From Castor canadensis (taxonomy: Eukaryota; Chordata; Mammalia; Rodentia; Castoridae): a stretch of DNA of 64,000 bases. Under the pieces are notes generated by a model. The model was given only the letters and a program-made list of their open reading frames with translations. It made no database searches and had not been told where the DNA came from. The translations under genes and the position numbers were made by a program. Of this stretch, positions 12,015-22,474 are shown piece after piece. Each line of letters begins with the position of its first letter. Positions within the stretch are counted from its first letter, which is position 1. The DNA lies in assembly GCF_047511655.1 (NCBI RefSeq), contig NC_133401.1, positions 15,718,001 to 15,782,000 on the forward strand, written 5' to 3'.

Positions 12015-12612
12015 TAAAAATGCTTGTCCTCTGTAAATGACTTTTAGATATACATTTTTCAGCTATCTCTAAGCACTACATATTATGCATGTAATTGTCC
12101 ACTGGTTTAAAGGCAAAAAGAAAAAAATGACAAAGAATGATTCAAGGCCAAAATGATCCCATTTAAAAGATACCTCAGATTGTAGTCATTGCTGTGTGTG
12201 CATTTTATTTACCAGTGCTGTGTGCATAACAGACAAGTTCATCTAAAAATATCTAGTCCTAGATATTTAAATTATTTGATGTATTCAAAAGTAATAATAT
12301 ATATAAATAGCTTTTAAAAAACTTGGAAAATACTGTGTTTAAAAATGGAGTTGTAAAATCACCTCCAAACAGTGTACTGTCTAGACCTATTTATTGGGTT
12401 GAAGGGGGTAAATAGGAAGAAACCACAAAAAACATTTTGTTAGTATGTATTTAAAAATTTCAGAATACACATTACCCCGTACGTTGTGTGTTTCATTTAA
12501 CTCTGCTGTACTGTATATATTGTGTAATACTGGACAAATGAGTCCTAATTTTATAATATCTAGTCTCTAGATATTAAAGAGGTTGTCAATGTATGATTTA
12601 TGTGCCCTTTTC
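12015..12612. other. AT-rich segment inserted in or replacing part of ERV gag
   Basis: Gag similarity stops near 12,010 and resumes at about 12,618 (a DLFNWK-like capsid motif). The intervening bases are AT-rich, have no long ORF and do not look retroviral. They contain two near-identical perfect hairpins, at 12,247-12,268 and 12,554-12,576. The style resembles a cellular 3'UTR or another repeat, but I do not recognise it. I see no clear flanking duplication or poly(A). Confidence 0.6.
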
Positions 12613-12617
12613 AACCA

Positions 12618-13440
12618 CTGATCTCTTTAACTGGAAACAACAAAATCTGTCTTTTTCTGACAAGCCCCAGGGGCTAATCTCTCTTCTTGAGACTGTTTTT
12701 CACTCACCAGCCTACTTGGGATGATTGCCAACAGCTCTTACAGACTCTCTTCACAGCTGAAGAGCAAGACTACATCCAGCCAGAAAAATGTCCTGGGCCC
12801 GGACAGGGCTCCTACCGGGAATCAGGACATTCTGGGGACTGTTTTTCCCTCGGTCCGTCCTAACTGGGATCCGAATTCTCATGCAGGTAAGGAGGCTCTC
12901 GCCAACTATCGCTGGCTTCTTCTTATGGGAGTCCAAGCTGCAGCCCAGAAACCCACAAATTTGTCTAAGGTGAGTGAGGTTATACAAGGCCCAGACGAGT
13001 CCCCTGCAGCATTCCTGGAGCACCTCCTGGAGGTATATAGGACATACACTCCTATAAACCCAGAGGCGGCAGAAAATAGAAGGGCAATAAATATTGCTTT
13101 CACTTCCCAGTCGGCCCAGGACATTACAAAGAAATTACAAAAACAGGAGGGATTTGAAGGAAAATTATTATCAAAATTAGTGGAAATAGCACAACATGTC
13201 TATAATAATAGAGACACGCCAGAAGATAAGCCAAAAGCCTTTCAAAGGTGATGGTGGCAGCTCTGCAAACTCCTGCCTCCAGGCCCTCAAGAAGTTCTGG
13301 GCCTCCTGCCAACCGGCAACTTGCAAGAAACCCCAGAGCCCCACTGGAAAAAGACCAATGTGCTTATTGTAAGAAAAAGGGACCCTGGAAAAATGAATGC
13401 CCTAAGAAAAAAGGCTGGGCCGAGACCCCTTACACAAGTT
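12618..13440 (+). pseudogene. ERV gag, capsid and nucleocapsid
   Basis: The capsid carries a DDCQQL block near 12,718. The longest open piece is 12,721-13,251, with the major homology region IQGPDESPAAFLEHLLEVYR at about 12,985-13,045. The nucleocapsid in another frame has one zinc knuckle, CAYCKKKGPWKNEC (about 13,356-13,397), in which the zinc-binding His of the CCHC box is Pro. Frame changes and stops show that it is dead. Confidence 0.88.
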
Positions 13441-13539
13441 ACAAGCTACCATTTCCTTCCAGGAGGAGGAAACTTATCTGGACACCCAAGTCCAACCTCC
13501 TATCAAATTGTTGCTGACTTGTCCCCTAAGTGAGGAATA

Positions 13540-15190
13540 TCTTCTATATATGACAGAACAAAACCTTCCAGAGACCTCCTATCTGTCTGAACTCAGAAAA
13601 AGGATTCCCCACGTATGGGCAGAATCCAACCCACCGGGGCAAGCTAATCATGCCCAATAGTGGTCCAACTCATGTTACAGACAATGCCTATTCCAGTTAA
13701 ACAGCACCCTATTAATGTGGAGGCAAAAAGAGGCATTGCCATCCACATTAAAAGACTAAGGGAAGTGGGAATTTTGGTTCCATGTCGCTCACCATGGAAT
13801 ACACATCTCTTACTTGTCCAAAAGCCAGGTACTAATGACTATCGTCCTGTCCAGGATCTAAGAGAAATAAACAAGAGAGTAGAAACAATCCATCCTACAG
13901 TTCTCAATCCCTGTACTCTCCTCAGCCTCTTACCTCCTAGCCACCAAGTGTACACTGTCTTGGACCTAAAGGATGCCTTCTTCAGTCTCCCGCTTGCAGA
14001 GGTGAGTCAACCCATTTTTGCCTTTGAATGGACTGATCCGGAGGAGGGATTTTCTGGCCAATTAACCTGGACAAGACTGCCACATGGGTTCAAGAACTCC
14101 CCTACCCTGTTTGATGAAGCCCTCAGCCAAGATCTTATAGCATTCAGAGCAGGACACCCAGGGGGTAGTCCTGTTACAATATGTAGATGATCTCTTACTG
14201 GCGGCTGAAAATGAGACTGATTACAGGGAGGCCACCAAGAACATGCTTAGAGATCTGGGAAACAAAGGGTACCATGTCTCAGCTAAAAGGCCCAATTGTG
14301 TACACCCACGGCTACTTACTTGGGCTATGACCTAACCCAGGGAAAATGGACTCTCAGCAAGGGGCATATTGAGGCTATCCTCAAAATTCCACCACCAAGG
14401 ACTGAAAGACAAGTGTGGGAATTTTGGGGAGCTGTTGGATACTGTCGGCTCTGGATCCCAGGCTTCTCAGAGATAGCTAAGCCCTTATACACAAGCACCA
14501 GCGGGGTAAATGCCCCCCTAGAATGGACTGAGACAACACAACTAGCTTTCGAAAAGCTAAAACAGGCATTGGTGTCAGCACCGGCGCTTGCCTTGCCAGA
14601 TATCCAGAAGCCCTTCTACCTATATGTAGCTGAAGCAAGGGGCATAGCGAAGGGGGTACTTGCTCAGACCTTAGGGCCATGGAAAAGACCAGTTACATAC
14701 CTCTCAAAGAGACTGGACCCGGTCGCAGTGGGATGGCCAATATGACTGAGAGCCATTGCTGCCACGGCCATACTGGTAAAAGAGGCCAATAAACTAACTC
14801 TGGGACAAGAGCTCCCCCTAGTGGCTCCCCATGCAGTGAAAGCCCTTTAAAGGACTCGACAGACAGATGGATGACAAATGCTCGTATAATTCAGTATCAA
14901 GCTCTGCTGATAGATCAAAACAGAGTAAAGTTTTTAAAGACTGCTGCTCTTAACCTTGCTACTCTTCTTCCGGATGATGACCCCAAGGAACCCATTCAAG
15001 ACTGCCTAGAAACTCTTAAAAACACCCAGAGCCTTCAACCGGACCTAACTGATGTTCCCTGGGACGAGCCAGATGAGGTACTGTTCACCAATAGCTCCAG
15101 CTTTGTGACCAACGGAACAAGGTATGCAGGGGCAGCAGGTGTCACCCTGGACTGGACCACTTGGGCATGGAACCTCAGCCCAAAAGGCTG
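13540..15190 (+). pseudogene. ERV pol, reverse transcriptase and RNase H
   Basis: Reverse transcriptase homology begins about 13,580 (HVWAESNPPG). The open piece at 13,660-14,190 includes [15 protein letters not shown] and [16 protein letters not shown]. The catalytic YVDD motif is present near 14,178-14,189 but in a different frame from the N-terminal part. The connection and RNase H follow (LFTNSSSF at about 15,079, where the first catalytic Asp appears as Asn). Stops at about 14,743 and 14,848 and frame changes disrupt it. No DTGA-type protease motif precedes it. Confidence 0.9.
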
Positions 15191-15394
15191 AACTAACTGC
15201 ACTGACTCAGAGTCTAAAGGTATGGAAAAGATAAAGTAATTAATGTATATACAGATAGCTGGTATGCATTTCCAATTGCCCATGTACATGGAGCCCTATA
15301 CAGGGAAGGAGGCTTCCTTACCTCTGAGAGTAAAAATATTAAAATTGCCCAGGAGATCCTAGCCCTCTTAGAAGCCATCTGGCTTCCTACAAAG

Positions 15395-16680
15395 GTGACC
15401 ATCATTCACTGCCAGGGTCACCAAAAAGGGGACCACCCTGAGGCAAGGGGAAACTGTGCAGCTGACCAAGCCACAAGGACAGTTGCCAAAAAAGCAGTGG
15501 GGCCTCTCGAGATCTTGCTAACTCACCCTCCAGCCCTGCCATCACAACCAGAATACACAGAACAGGACTTGAAGTTAGGCGGGGCCCTCCAACTAAAGAC
15601 AGGCCCCTCTGGACAGAAAAGGTTGCCAGATGGAAGGATATGTCTCCCCCGGTCTCTGGGACACACGCTTGTAAAGGACATTCATGAAGGACCGTTCTTT
15701 ATCCAGAATTTGGAACACCTGGCTCGAGATCTCACTACAAGCTGTAATGTATGCCAACAGGTTAACCAAAAGGGACCACCCTTGGTTGAACCAGGAATGA
15801 GAGTTTGAGGTTCCTTCCCTACAGAACAATGGGAGATCGATTTCACCAAGATCAAGCCTGGCTTATACGGATATAAATATCTGCTGGTAATGATCGATAC
15901 CTTCTCTGGATGGACTGAGGCTTTCCCTATAAAAACGGAAACAGCTCAGATTACTAAAAAAAAAAAAAAAAAAACTCTTACAGGAGATAAGTTCCCCGAT
16001 TTGGCCTCCCCTTAATACTGGGGTCCAACAATGGCCCAGCTTTCACAGCTAAAATATCTAAATTAATAGCCAAAACATTACAGATCAAATGGAAGTTACA
16101 CTGTGCTTACAGGCTTCAGAGTTCAGGGCAAGGAGAGAGGATGAACCGGACTCTAAAAGAGCTGCTTACTAAGCTCTCCTTTGAAATGAGCGATAGCTGG
16201 GTGAACCTCCTTCCTGCATTCGTATTAAGAGTTAGATGTACCCCTTATACACAGGGTTTCATTCCATTTGAGATCCTCTAAGGGCGACCACCTCATATAA
16301 TCCCCAGATTCTGGGAGGAAGCCCTAACAAACATCTCTAATCATGTTCTTCTCCAGTCTCTCCAGACTCTTCAACAGACTCCCAAACAAATTCACTCAGC
16401 CGTCCAGCAGGCCCAAGAAAGGGTGAAACCTGACGGCCCCCTTGGGACTCCTTATGAGCCAGGAGACCTAATGTGGGTAAAAAGACACCACCCTGACAGC
16501 CTCAAGCCCCACTGACAAGGTTCCTACACTGTGATCCTCTCCACTCCCACAGTCGTGAAGGTAGCTGGAAAACGCCCGTGGATTCTTCATACTCAGCTCA
16601 GGAGAGCCTTCTCCGAAAACTCTGACCAGCATTGGACAATTGCCAGACCTGAGGCCAATCAAGACCCCCTCAAGGTAAGA
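15395..16680 (+). pseudogene. ERV pol, integrase
   Basis: The end of RNase H runs into the zinc-binding N-terminal domain of integrase (…CNVCQQ near 15,750). The core begins [10 protein letters not shown] at about 15,835 and includes [20 protein letters not shown]. An A homopolymer at about 15,955-15,974 disrupts the core. The C-terminal domain lies at 16,440-16,660 (EPGDLMWVKRHHPD). Internal stops occur at 15,806 and 16,279. It is not functional. Confidence 0.88.
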
Positions 16681-17402
16681 CCTAAACGTGTTCCTATTTA
16701 GTTGTCCTTTTTGTTCCTCAAATTGTTACTCCAGTATCTGTTTTTAATGGCCTTGCCCTTAAAATTACTCAGTACAATCTTTTCATTGTTTAATTCAAAC
16801 TGTTTTGTTCAGAATAGGCTAAAGTGTTAAATTACATTCTTAGGTAATATCCCCTTAGCCCTAACATCTACATTCCCCTCACATCTTTGTTAAATTGTAT
16901 TTTAAGTGATGTCATAGACAGGATTGTTTAAGTTTAGTTCACTCTCCGTGATCTTCAGACTGTAATATGATGTAATTGTCTACTCTGCTCTGGTTTGTGC
17001 GAACTGGGATGTTGGGGCACTTATAGTTATCTTACCTGGGGAAGTTCTTATGTTTATCTTGCTTCTCAAGTGTCTTTTACAGACATATCTAAAGAGATGG
17101 ATTAAGGGTGCTTCTAAGTGCTATTGTCACAGATAAATTTAACAGTATTAACCTTTTACTAAAAGGACAAAGATAAAAAACGATTAATTTGTCACAATGC
17201 TTAGTTACAACTGTTAATATGTGACCTGCTGTTAGTGTACCTGTAAATACAAGGTGTCTTTAATTCCAACCAGATAAAATATAATATCGATACTGCTAAA
17301 TCTGCATTTCTTCTGTAACACTGATGGTCTTGAGAACTAAATATGATCCTATCCAGTCAGAAGAGTCTAAGATTTGACTCTGTAAGTAAAAGCAGTGGGG
17401 AA
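16681..17402 (+). other. ERV region without env
   Basis: The stretch between integrase and the 3' LTR is AT-rich with no env-like translation in any frame that I can recognise. It ends with a purine-rich AAAAGCAGTGGGGAA (17,388-17,402) that could be the polypurine tract. Confidence 0.6.
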
Positions 17403-17794
17403 TGTAATGGTTAAAAGACTCAGCCAGAGGGAAGCCATTAATCAGGTGCCACCTTAGTTTTAAGCGGAAAGGGGTTTATGAAAAATCTGATTCCCATAGA
17501 GACAAGGAAAACGGAGCCAAAGCGGGATGCGGATAAACGGTTGTGTTGACTGTGTTCACTTACGCTTCGCAACGGCAACTAACAGCCATTGTTTTGTGTC
17601 TGTACCTGGGCTAGTTTGCTTCGCAACGATTGCCAAACAGGACATGTTTTTTGCCTTTATAAACCCTGCTTAAAGTCACAACGGGGCTGCTCCAAGGGCC
17701 AGCAGCCTGTTGGTCAGAGCAGTCGCCAGCTGGCAAATAAAGACTCTCCTTTAAAGTCCTTTTTGGGTGGTCGTGCCTCATTCGACTCGTAACA
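17403..17794 (+). repeat. 3' LTR of the ERV1 provirus
   Basis: The 392-bp LTR runs from TGTAATGG to GTAACA and is collinear with the 5' LTR. It carries the same TTTATAAA and AATAAA signals. The GAAA target duplication follows at 17,795-17,798. Confidence 0.92.
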
Positions 17795-18382
17795 GAAATG
17801 GTGTCAGAGAGACACGCAAGGCCCGGGCCCCTGCGGACCTGGCTGGATGTACGGAGGCCTCACCCGGCTCCGGCGGGAAGCGGTCTCCCTCCCTCCTAAA
17901 TAAAGCCAGTCCGCGACCCCCGGCAGCGCCCAGGCCCGCATCCGAGGGGACCCGGTGCGACGCGGGCTCCACCCACGTGGCTCCCGGGGCTCCGACCACA
18001 GCGCCATTGCGGCCGAGCCCGGCCGTGTGCGGGCGCCCGCGTCCCCAGCGTTTGACACACGCAAAGCCTCACATTAAACATCACGCGGCAACTCCACGAG
18101 AAGCCACGAGGAAACTGAGGCAAGAGATGCGGGCACTCGCCCGGTCCGTCACCGCGAGAAAGGGCAGCGTGGCTGCTGCGGGGGGAGCGGGCTGGGGACA
18201 GCGGGCAGCGCGGGACCCCAAACTCAACGCCCGCCCGCAACGCGGGAGGCTCCGCCGCGGGCTCGCCAGCCGCCGTCACCTCCCACCCGAGCCCTCCGTC
18301 CCTGGCTTCTCTTCCCCAGGCCACAGACGACTCACCGCCCACCGCGGGCCGGGCCCGGGGCTCGGAGAGGTGGCTGGCTCAC

Positions 18383-18510
18383 CTCCCCCGGGGCAATCTC
18401 GGAACCGGCCTCGCCTTCCCGGAGCAGAAGGCCCTCCATCCGCCATGGACCTCCGTCCGCCCCTGGACTCCACTTCCCAGAATCCCTCAAGGGCAGTGCT
18501 TCGGCGCTCG
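18383..18510 (-). other. ZNF235: candidate non-coding exon 1 of the ZNF235-like gene
   Basis: The donor at 18,382/18,383 is strong and lies just downstream (minus strand) of the ETS and ZNF143-like elements. An alternative donor (GGCG before GTGAGT) is present near 18,333. The upstream boundary is an estimate. Confidence 0.45.
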
Positions 18511-18544
18511 CCCACTTCCGGAACTACATTTCCCAGAATGCGCC
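18467..18544. promoter_or_regulatory. ZNF143/STAF-like and ETS elements
   Basis: ACTACATTTCCCAGAATGC at 18,523-18,541 closely fits the known ZNF143 (SBS) element ACTACAATTCCCAGMATGC. A second, weaker copy, ACTCCACTTCCCAGAATCC, lies 56 bp away at 18,467-18,485. An ETS-type ACTTCCGG at 18,514-18,521 adjoins the strong copy. These are typical of CpG-island promoters. Confidence 0.65.
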
Positions 18545-18619
18545 GGGACCCCGCGGCCTTCTGCTTTCACCTCCTTTGGAGTTACTTCTCTGCAGCTGTT
18601 GCTGTCACATCTGGCTCAT

Positions 18620-19240
18620 GAGAAAACAGTAGTGAGGTTATAAAAATGAAGCTATAAAAGTGAAGCTTGCGATAAAGCAAGTTTAAACAAATTGTTTAGG
18701 GGGAGTGAAAGGAAGGCTAAAACTGGGAACCGTAACAGTGGCAGGTTGAGCTGAGCTGGACACCGAACTTAAGAAACACTGGATGTCAAGTTTGTGTCCA
18801 ATGACAACCCCCCAAATATCCATCGGCAGTGCAATCTGTTGATAAGGCAGTTTGTTGCTTCTCGCGGTAATGGAGAACACCAGGACAGACCGTTGGCACC
18901 TTGACAGGGCCCAGTGTGGGAGCCAGCAAGGCAAGGTCAGCATTTGAGAGCTGCAAGTTGGTTAGGTGAGTGAGTCTTTGGTGTCGGCTGGAGAGGGGCC
19001 GGGGAGTCTGCATTCAAGGACGCGAAGGCTTGGCCCTTGGTGGCTTGAAGATGGAGGTTCTCATGGTAACGATGTGGGAAGAGTGGTCCCCAGCTGGCAG
19101 CGAAGCAATGCAAGGCTGAGTAGCTCAGTTTCAACGTTAGGTTGAAGTTATGTCATATCTTCATTACGTCAATTCAGCATCTTTTCTGTGGTTGTTGTGA
19201 TCAAAAGCAATCAGTATAAAAATCCACGTTAAACAGGAAG
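18620..19240. other. unassigned sequence right of the CpG island
   Basis: No gene, repeat family or strong promoter is recognised. Confidence 0.5.
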
Positions 19241-20908
19241 TTAGGTACTTCCGCTTTCCAGTTCCACGTGTTAGATAGAGGCTTAACTGTTGCCTCTCCA
19301 TCCTAACAGTGAGAAAGCGGAACAAACTCCAGCCCATTCTAGTTACCCTGACCTACCCAAGGAAGACAAAAACTGACAAGCACTTGTGACACTCTCAGTC
19401 CCGAGGCACAGGATCATTATCAGACTGAGACTTTGCCACAGAAGTACAGAACGCCTCGCCTCCCACACTTCACCTCCATTCCTTAAGGAGTACTATAGCA
19501 GCCATTTTACCTAGTACACGATTCCTGGGTAGCAAAAAAATTACAAAGCATACTGAAGGGCAAAAAGAGTTTGAAGAAACAGAGCAACTATCAAAAGGAG
19601 ACAAGGCAGGGACACTAGGATAATTGGGGACTTGAAACAACTATTAATATGTTAGGAGCTCTAATGGATGAACAACATGCAAAGCTTCTGTACAACATAA
19701 GCAAGAGATGGAAATCCTACAGAAGGACTACATTTGCTAGAGGTCAAAAGCATTGGAACAGAAATGAATAATGCCTTCCGTGGTGTTTTAGCTGAAAAAG
19801 AAGCTCTAAGCTTGAAACCCCCAGAACCAAACAGCAGAGAAGACTACATAAAACAGAATATTGAAGATCTGTGAGACAAATATAAAAGATATAAATACAT
19901 TTAATGAAAACACCATAAAAACAAGAAACATAGAAACACAAGAAGTATTTGAAATAATAATAACTAAGAATGTTACTGAGTTCATGTCAGACACCATCAC
20001 AGATCCAGGAAGGCCAGCAAATACCATGCAGGGTAAATACCAAAACAACAAACACACAAGAGCAAGAACAAACAAAAGTGATACCTATGCACACCCTGTT
20101 CCAACTTAAAAAATAAAGAGTAAGAATAAACTCTTGAAAGAAGTCAGTGAAGAAAGCATCTTAACTATAAAGGACCAAAGGTAAGAATTACATCCAGCTT
20201 CTCCTCAGACACCATATAAACAATAAGTGAGTGGAATAAAATAGTGAAGGTGTTGAAAAAACTAGGTGACTTGGAATTCTGTGTCCTGAAATTTTATCCT
20301 TCATAAATGAGGGAGAAATAAAGACTACCAAATAAACAAAAGTTGAATTTGTCAGTAGACCTACCTTGAAAGAAATGTTAAAGTAAGTTCATTAGAAAAG
20401 GAAAATGATATAAATCAGGAAGTGAAATCTACATAAAGAAAATGAGACCAAAAAAACAAAAAGGAGACCATCCCAGAAGGAATAAGTGAAGGTAAAACAA
20501 AACTTATTTTTCTCAATCTAACAGGTACCAGTTTATTCAAAATAATAATAGCAAGAAGGCATTTGATTATGCTTGCATATAAGTATATATGTATGTGTGT
20601 ATGTATGTATGATTATATATAAGTGAAATGAATAAGCAAATATGAAAGGAGAAGGAGGGAAAACTTAGGATGTATTTGTTATTACAAGACATTCATACTA
20701 CTCATTGAATGATACAGTGTTATATGAAAGTGGGCTTGGATTAGTTGTAAAGGTCTGTTGTCAAATCTAGGACAATCACTGAAAAAATAAAAAGTATATC
20801 TTACATACTAAGAAAGGAGAGAAAATGGATTCAGATAAAAACTGAATTAAAACAAAAAAGCATACACAGAGTAGAAGATAAAAAGTAGGAAAAAAAGTAA
20901 GGGCAATG
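19240..20908 (+). mobile_element. old L1 (L1M/HAL1-like), ORF1 region
   Basis: Decayed L1 ORF1-type sequence is recognisable by its order of blocks: the GAAGAAACAGAGCAACTATC segment, the acid-rich coiled coil and the ATTTTATCCTTCATAAATGA segment. A HAL1-like 3' part follows. The left boundary is approximate, and 19,240-19,500 may be 5'UTR. Confidence 0.65.
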
Positions 20909-21253
20909 TGTTAGTTATAGTTGCGTCACTGAGAGAAAAGAACTGAGACAAAAACTTGAAAAGAGGAAAGATTTATTTGGCTATCAGTTTCAGGGGGTTG
21001 ATTGGTCCACTGCACTCGGTGGTATAAGTGTATGGAGAAGGAGCTATTCACCTGATTGTGGACAGGAAGCTGAGGGTGAGAAAGGGGCAGGGGACCAGGT
21101 ATAACCTAGCAAAGCATACCACCATTGACCACTTCCTCCAAATAGGCCCTACCTCCTAAAGTTTCCACAACCTCCCAAAATAGTACCACCAGCTGGGGAT
21201 GAAGTGTTTAACATATGAGCCTGTGGGGAACATTTCATATTCAAACCATAGCA
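20909..21253 (-). repeat. MaLR-like LTR inserted in old L1
   Basis: On the plus strand it starts TGTTAGTTATAG and ends ATTCAAACCATAGCA. It shares its start, its end and many internal blocks (CCTACCTCCTAAAGTTTCC) with the element at 38,426-38,782. The antisense layout matches MaLR (MLT/MST/THE class) LTRs. L1 sequence resumes on its right. Confidence 0.7.
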
Positions 21254-21384
21254 GACAACAAATAGAAAACATTAACAAATATGAAAGACATTAATATAAT
21301 TATATAATCAGGTTGTCAATGGTAAAATTACCAATTTAAAGATTGAGATTAGCTGTGGATCAAAAATCAAGACCCACTATACAT
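21254..21384 (+). mobile_element. old L1, continuation
   Basis: The block AACAAATATGAAAGACATTA through AAAAATCAAGACCCACTATA matches the L1 sequence that opens ORF2, continuing across the LTR insertion. Confidence 0.6.
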
Positions 21385-22474
21385 TATCATGATATTAGGA
21401 GATACATATTTTATTTTTTTGAGTATAGTCCCTGGCTTTAACTCCTCCCTAAGGCAGACCATAGAAATTAGAATTTCTTTTCCCCAAGATGGTTCATAAA
21501 ACCTCTGTCTTTCTATCTTGGAGTGGCCATAAATTCTCTGGCCTACCCTTGATAATAGGTCATAAAACCCTTGTTTGTCCAGAGGGGTCCATCCCCATAT
21601 CCTGCTGGGAGGAATACTGCACATGGAGGCCAAGAAGGATCTGAACAGACAGGCTCTGCTGGTTTCCCCACCCAGTCTATCAGCAATCATGCCAATGCCA
21701 TGAAGTCTCCATAAAGACCCAAAAGGTCAAGGTATAGGGAGCGTCTGGATATTTGGACACGTGGAGGGTGGTGTGTCCAGAGAGAGCATGAAAGCTCCGT
21801 GCCTTTCTCTCATACCTTGCCCCATGCATCTGATTGATTGATTGATTGATTTACTTATTTATTTAATTTTTGAGATAAGGTCTTGATATGTAGCTCAAGT
21901 TGACCTCAAACTTATGATCCTCCTGCTTCAGTTTCCTGAATGCTGGGATTATACATGTGTACCACTATGCCTGGCTTCCTTCATACTTTATAATATCTTT
22001 ACAATGAACTAGTAGTTGTAAGTAAGGATTTCCTTGACTTCTGAGCTTCTGAAGCCAATTAATTGGTTCCAAGGAGGAGGTTGTGGGAACCCTCATTTAA
22101 AGCTGGTGCATGAGAAGTACAGGTGCTTGTGACTGTCATCTGAAGGGGAGGCAGACTTGGGATGTTTATTAGACCCAAGAAAGAAGAAAGAAAACTGTTC
22201 ATGCATGACATGATTGCCTATGTATAAAATACCAAGGAATTGACAAAAATAAAAAGAGACAAAAAAGATATCATGGAACTAAAAAAAAAAAACATGGGTA
22301 CATCAAGTCAGAACTGAACTGGATTAGAGGCTACACCTGCTGGATATGCTGCAGAATGATTGCTTACTTGCTGGTGGGAGAAGTCCTCACACATCAGGTG
22401 TCAGAAGTCTGTGTTGATTTTAGTGTGATAGCAGGGTGGGGGGGAGTCAAGACATTTTGTTTTCCAACAATCAG
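21385..22474 (+). repeat. old LTR (ERVL-like) split by a B1 SINE
   Basis: The segment has blocks known from ancient mammalian LTRs: CATAAAGACCCAAAAGGTCA, GGACACGTGGAGGGTGGTG, GAAAGCTCCGTGCC, TGCCCCATGCATCTG and, after the SINE, a GTAGTTGTAAGTAAG block. I cannot assign a family name with confidence. It interrupts the old L1, which resumes at about 22,475. Confidence 0.55.
21838..21978 (-). repeat. B1 SINE with (TGAT)n tail
   Basis: Antisense B1 (GAGATAAGGTCTTGATATGT ... GCTGGGATTATACATGTGTA) has a degenerate TGATTGATTGATTG/TTTA tail on its left. It is inserted in the old LTR. Confidence 0.8.

Larger units (their letters stand above)
10831..17794 (+). mobile_element. ERV1 (gamma-type) provirus, defective
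   Basis: This is a two-LTR provirus on the plus strand, flanked by GAAA duplications. It has a Thr-tRNA-like primer site, a gag with MGQ start, matrix and capsid homology, and a pol with reverse transcriptase, RNase H and integrase. Gag and pol are broken by stops and frameshifts. No protease motif is seen between the nucleocapsid and reverse transcriptase, and the 16.7-17.4 kb stretch where env would sit has no env-like translation. A ~600-bp AT-rich segment unrelated to gag interrupts it. The LTRs differ at about 31 positions or short indels by eye (near 8%), so it is an old insertion. It lies in intron 1 of the ZNF235-like gene, antisense to the gene, and its right end touches the CpG island. 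Confidence 0.92.
17800..18560 (-). promoter_or_regulatory. ZNF235: CpG island promoter of the ZNF235-like gene
   Basis: About 750 bp of very GC- and CpG-rich sequence sits upstream of the minus-strand KRAB gene. Reading on the minus strand, candidate promoter elements lie at 18,514-18,544. A good splice donor (GGGGGAG before GTGAGC) ends a possible non-coding first exon at 18,383. KRAB-ZNF genes typically start in such islands with a non-coding exon. The transcription start is not resolved. A divergent plus-strand transcript is possible but unsupported. Confidence 0.75.

Noticed and set aside
17767..18621. 284-codon open frame on the plus strand across the CpG island
   Set aside because: Arg/Pro/Gly-rich translation of GC-rich DNA, no domain; the start lies in the LTR. 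Stop codons are rare in such composition.
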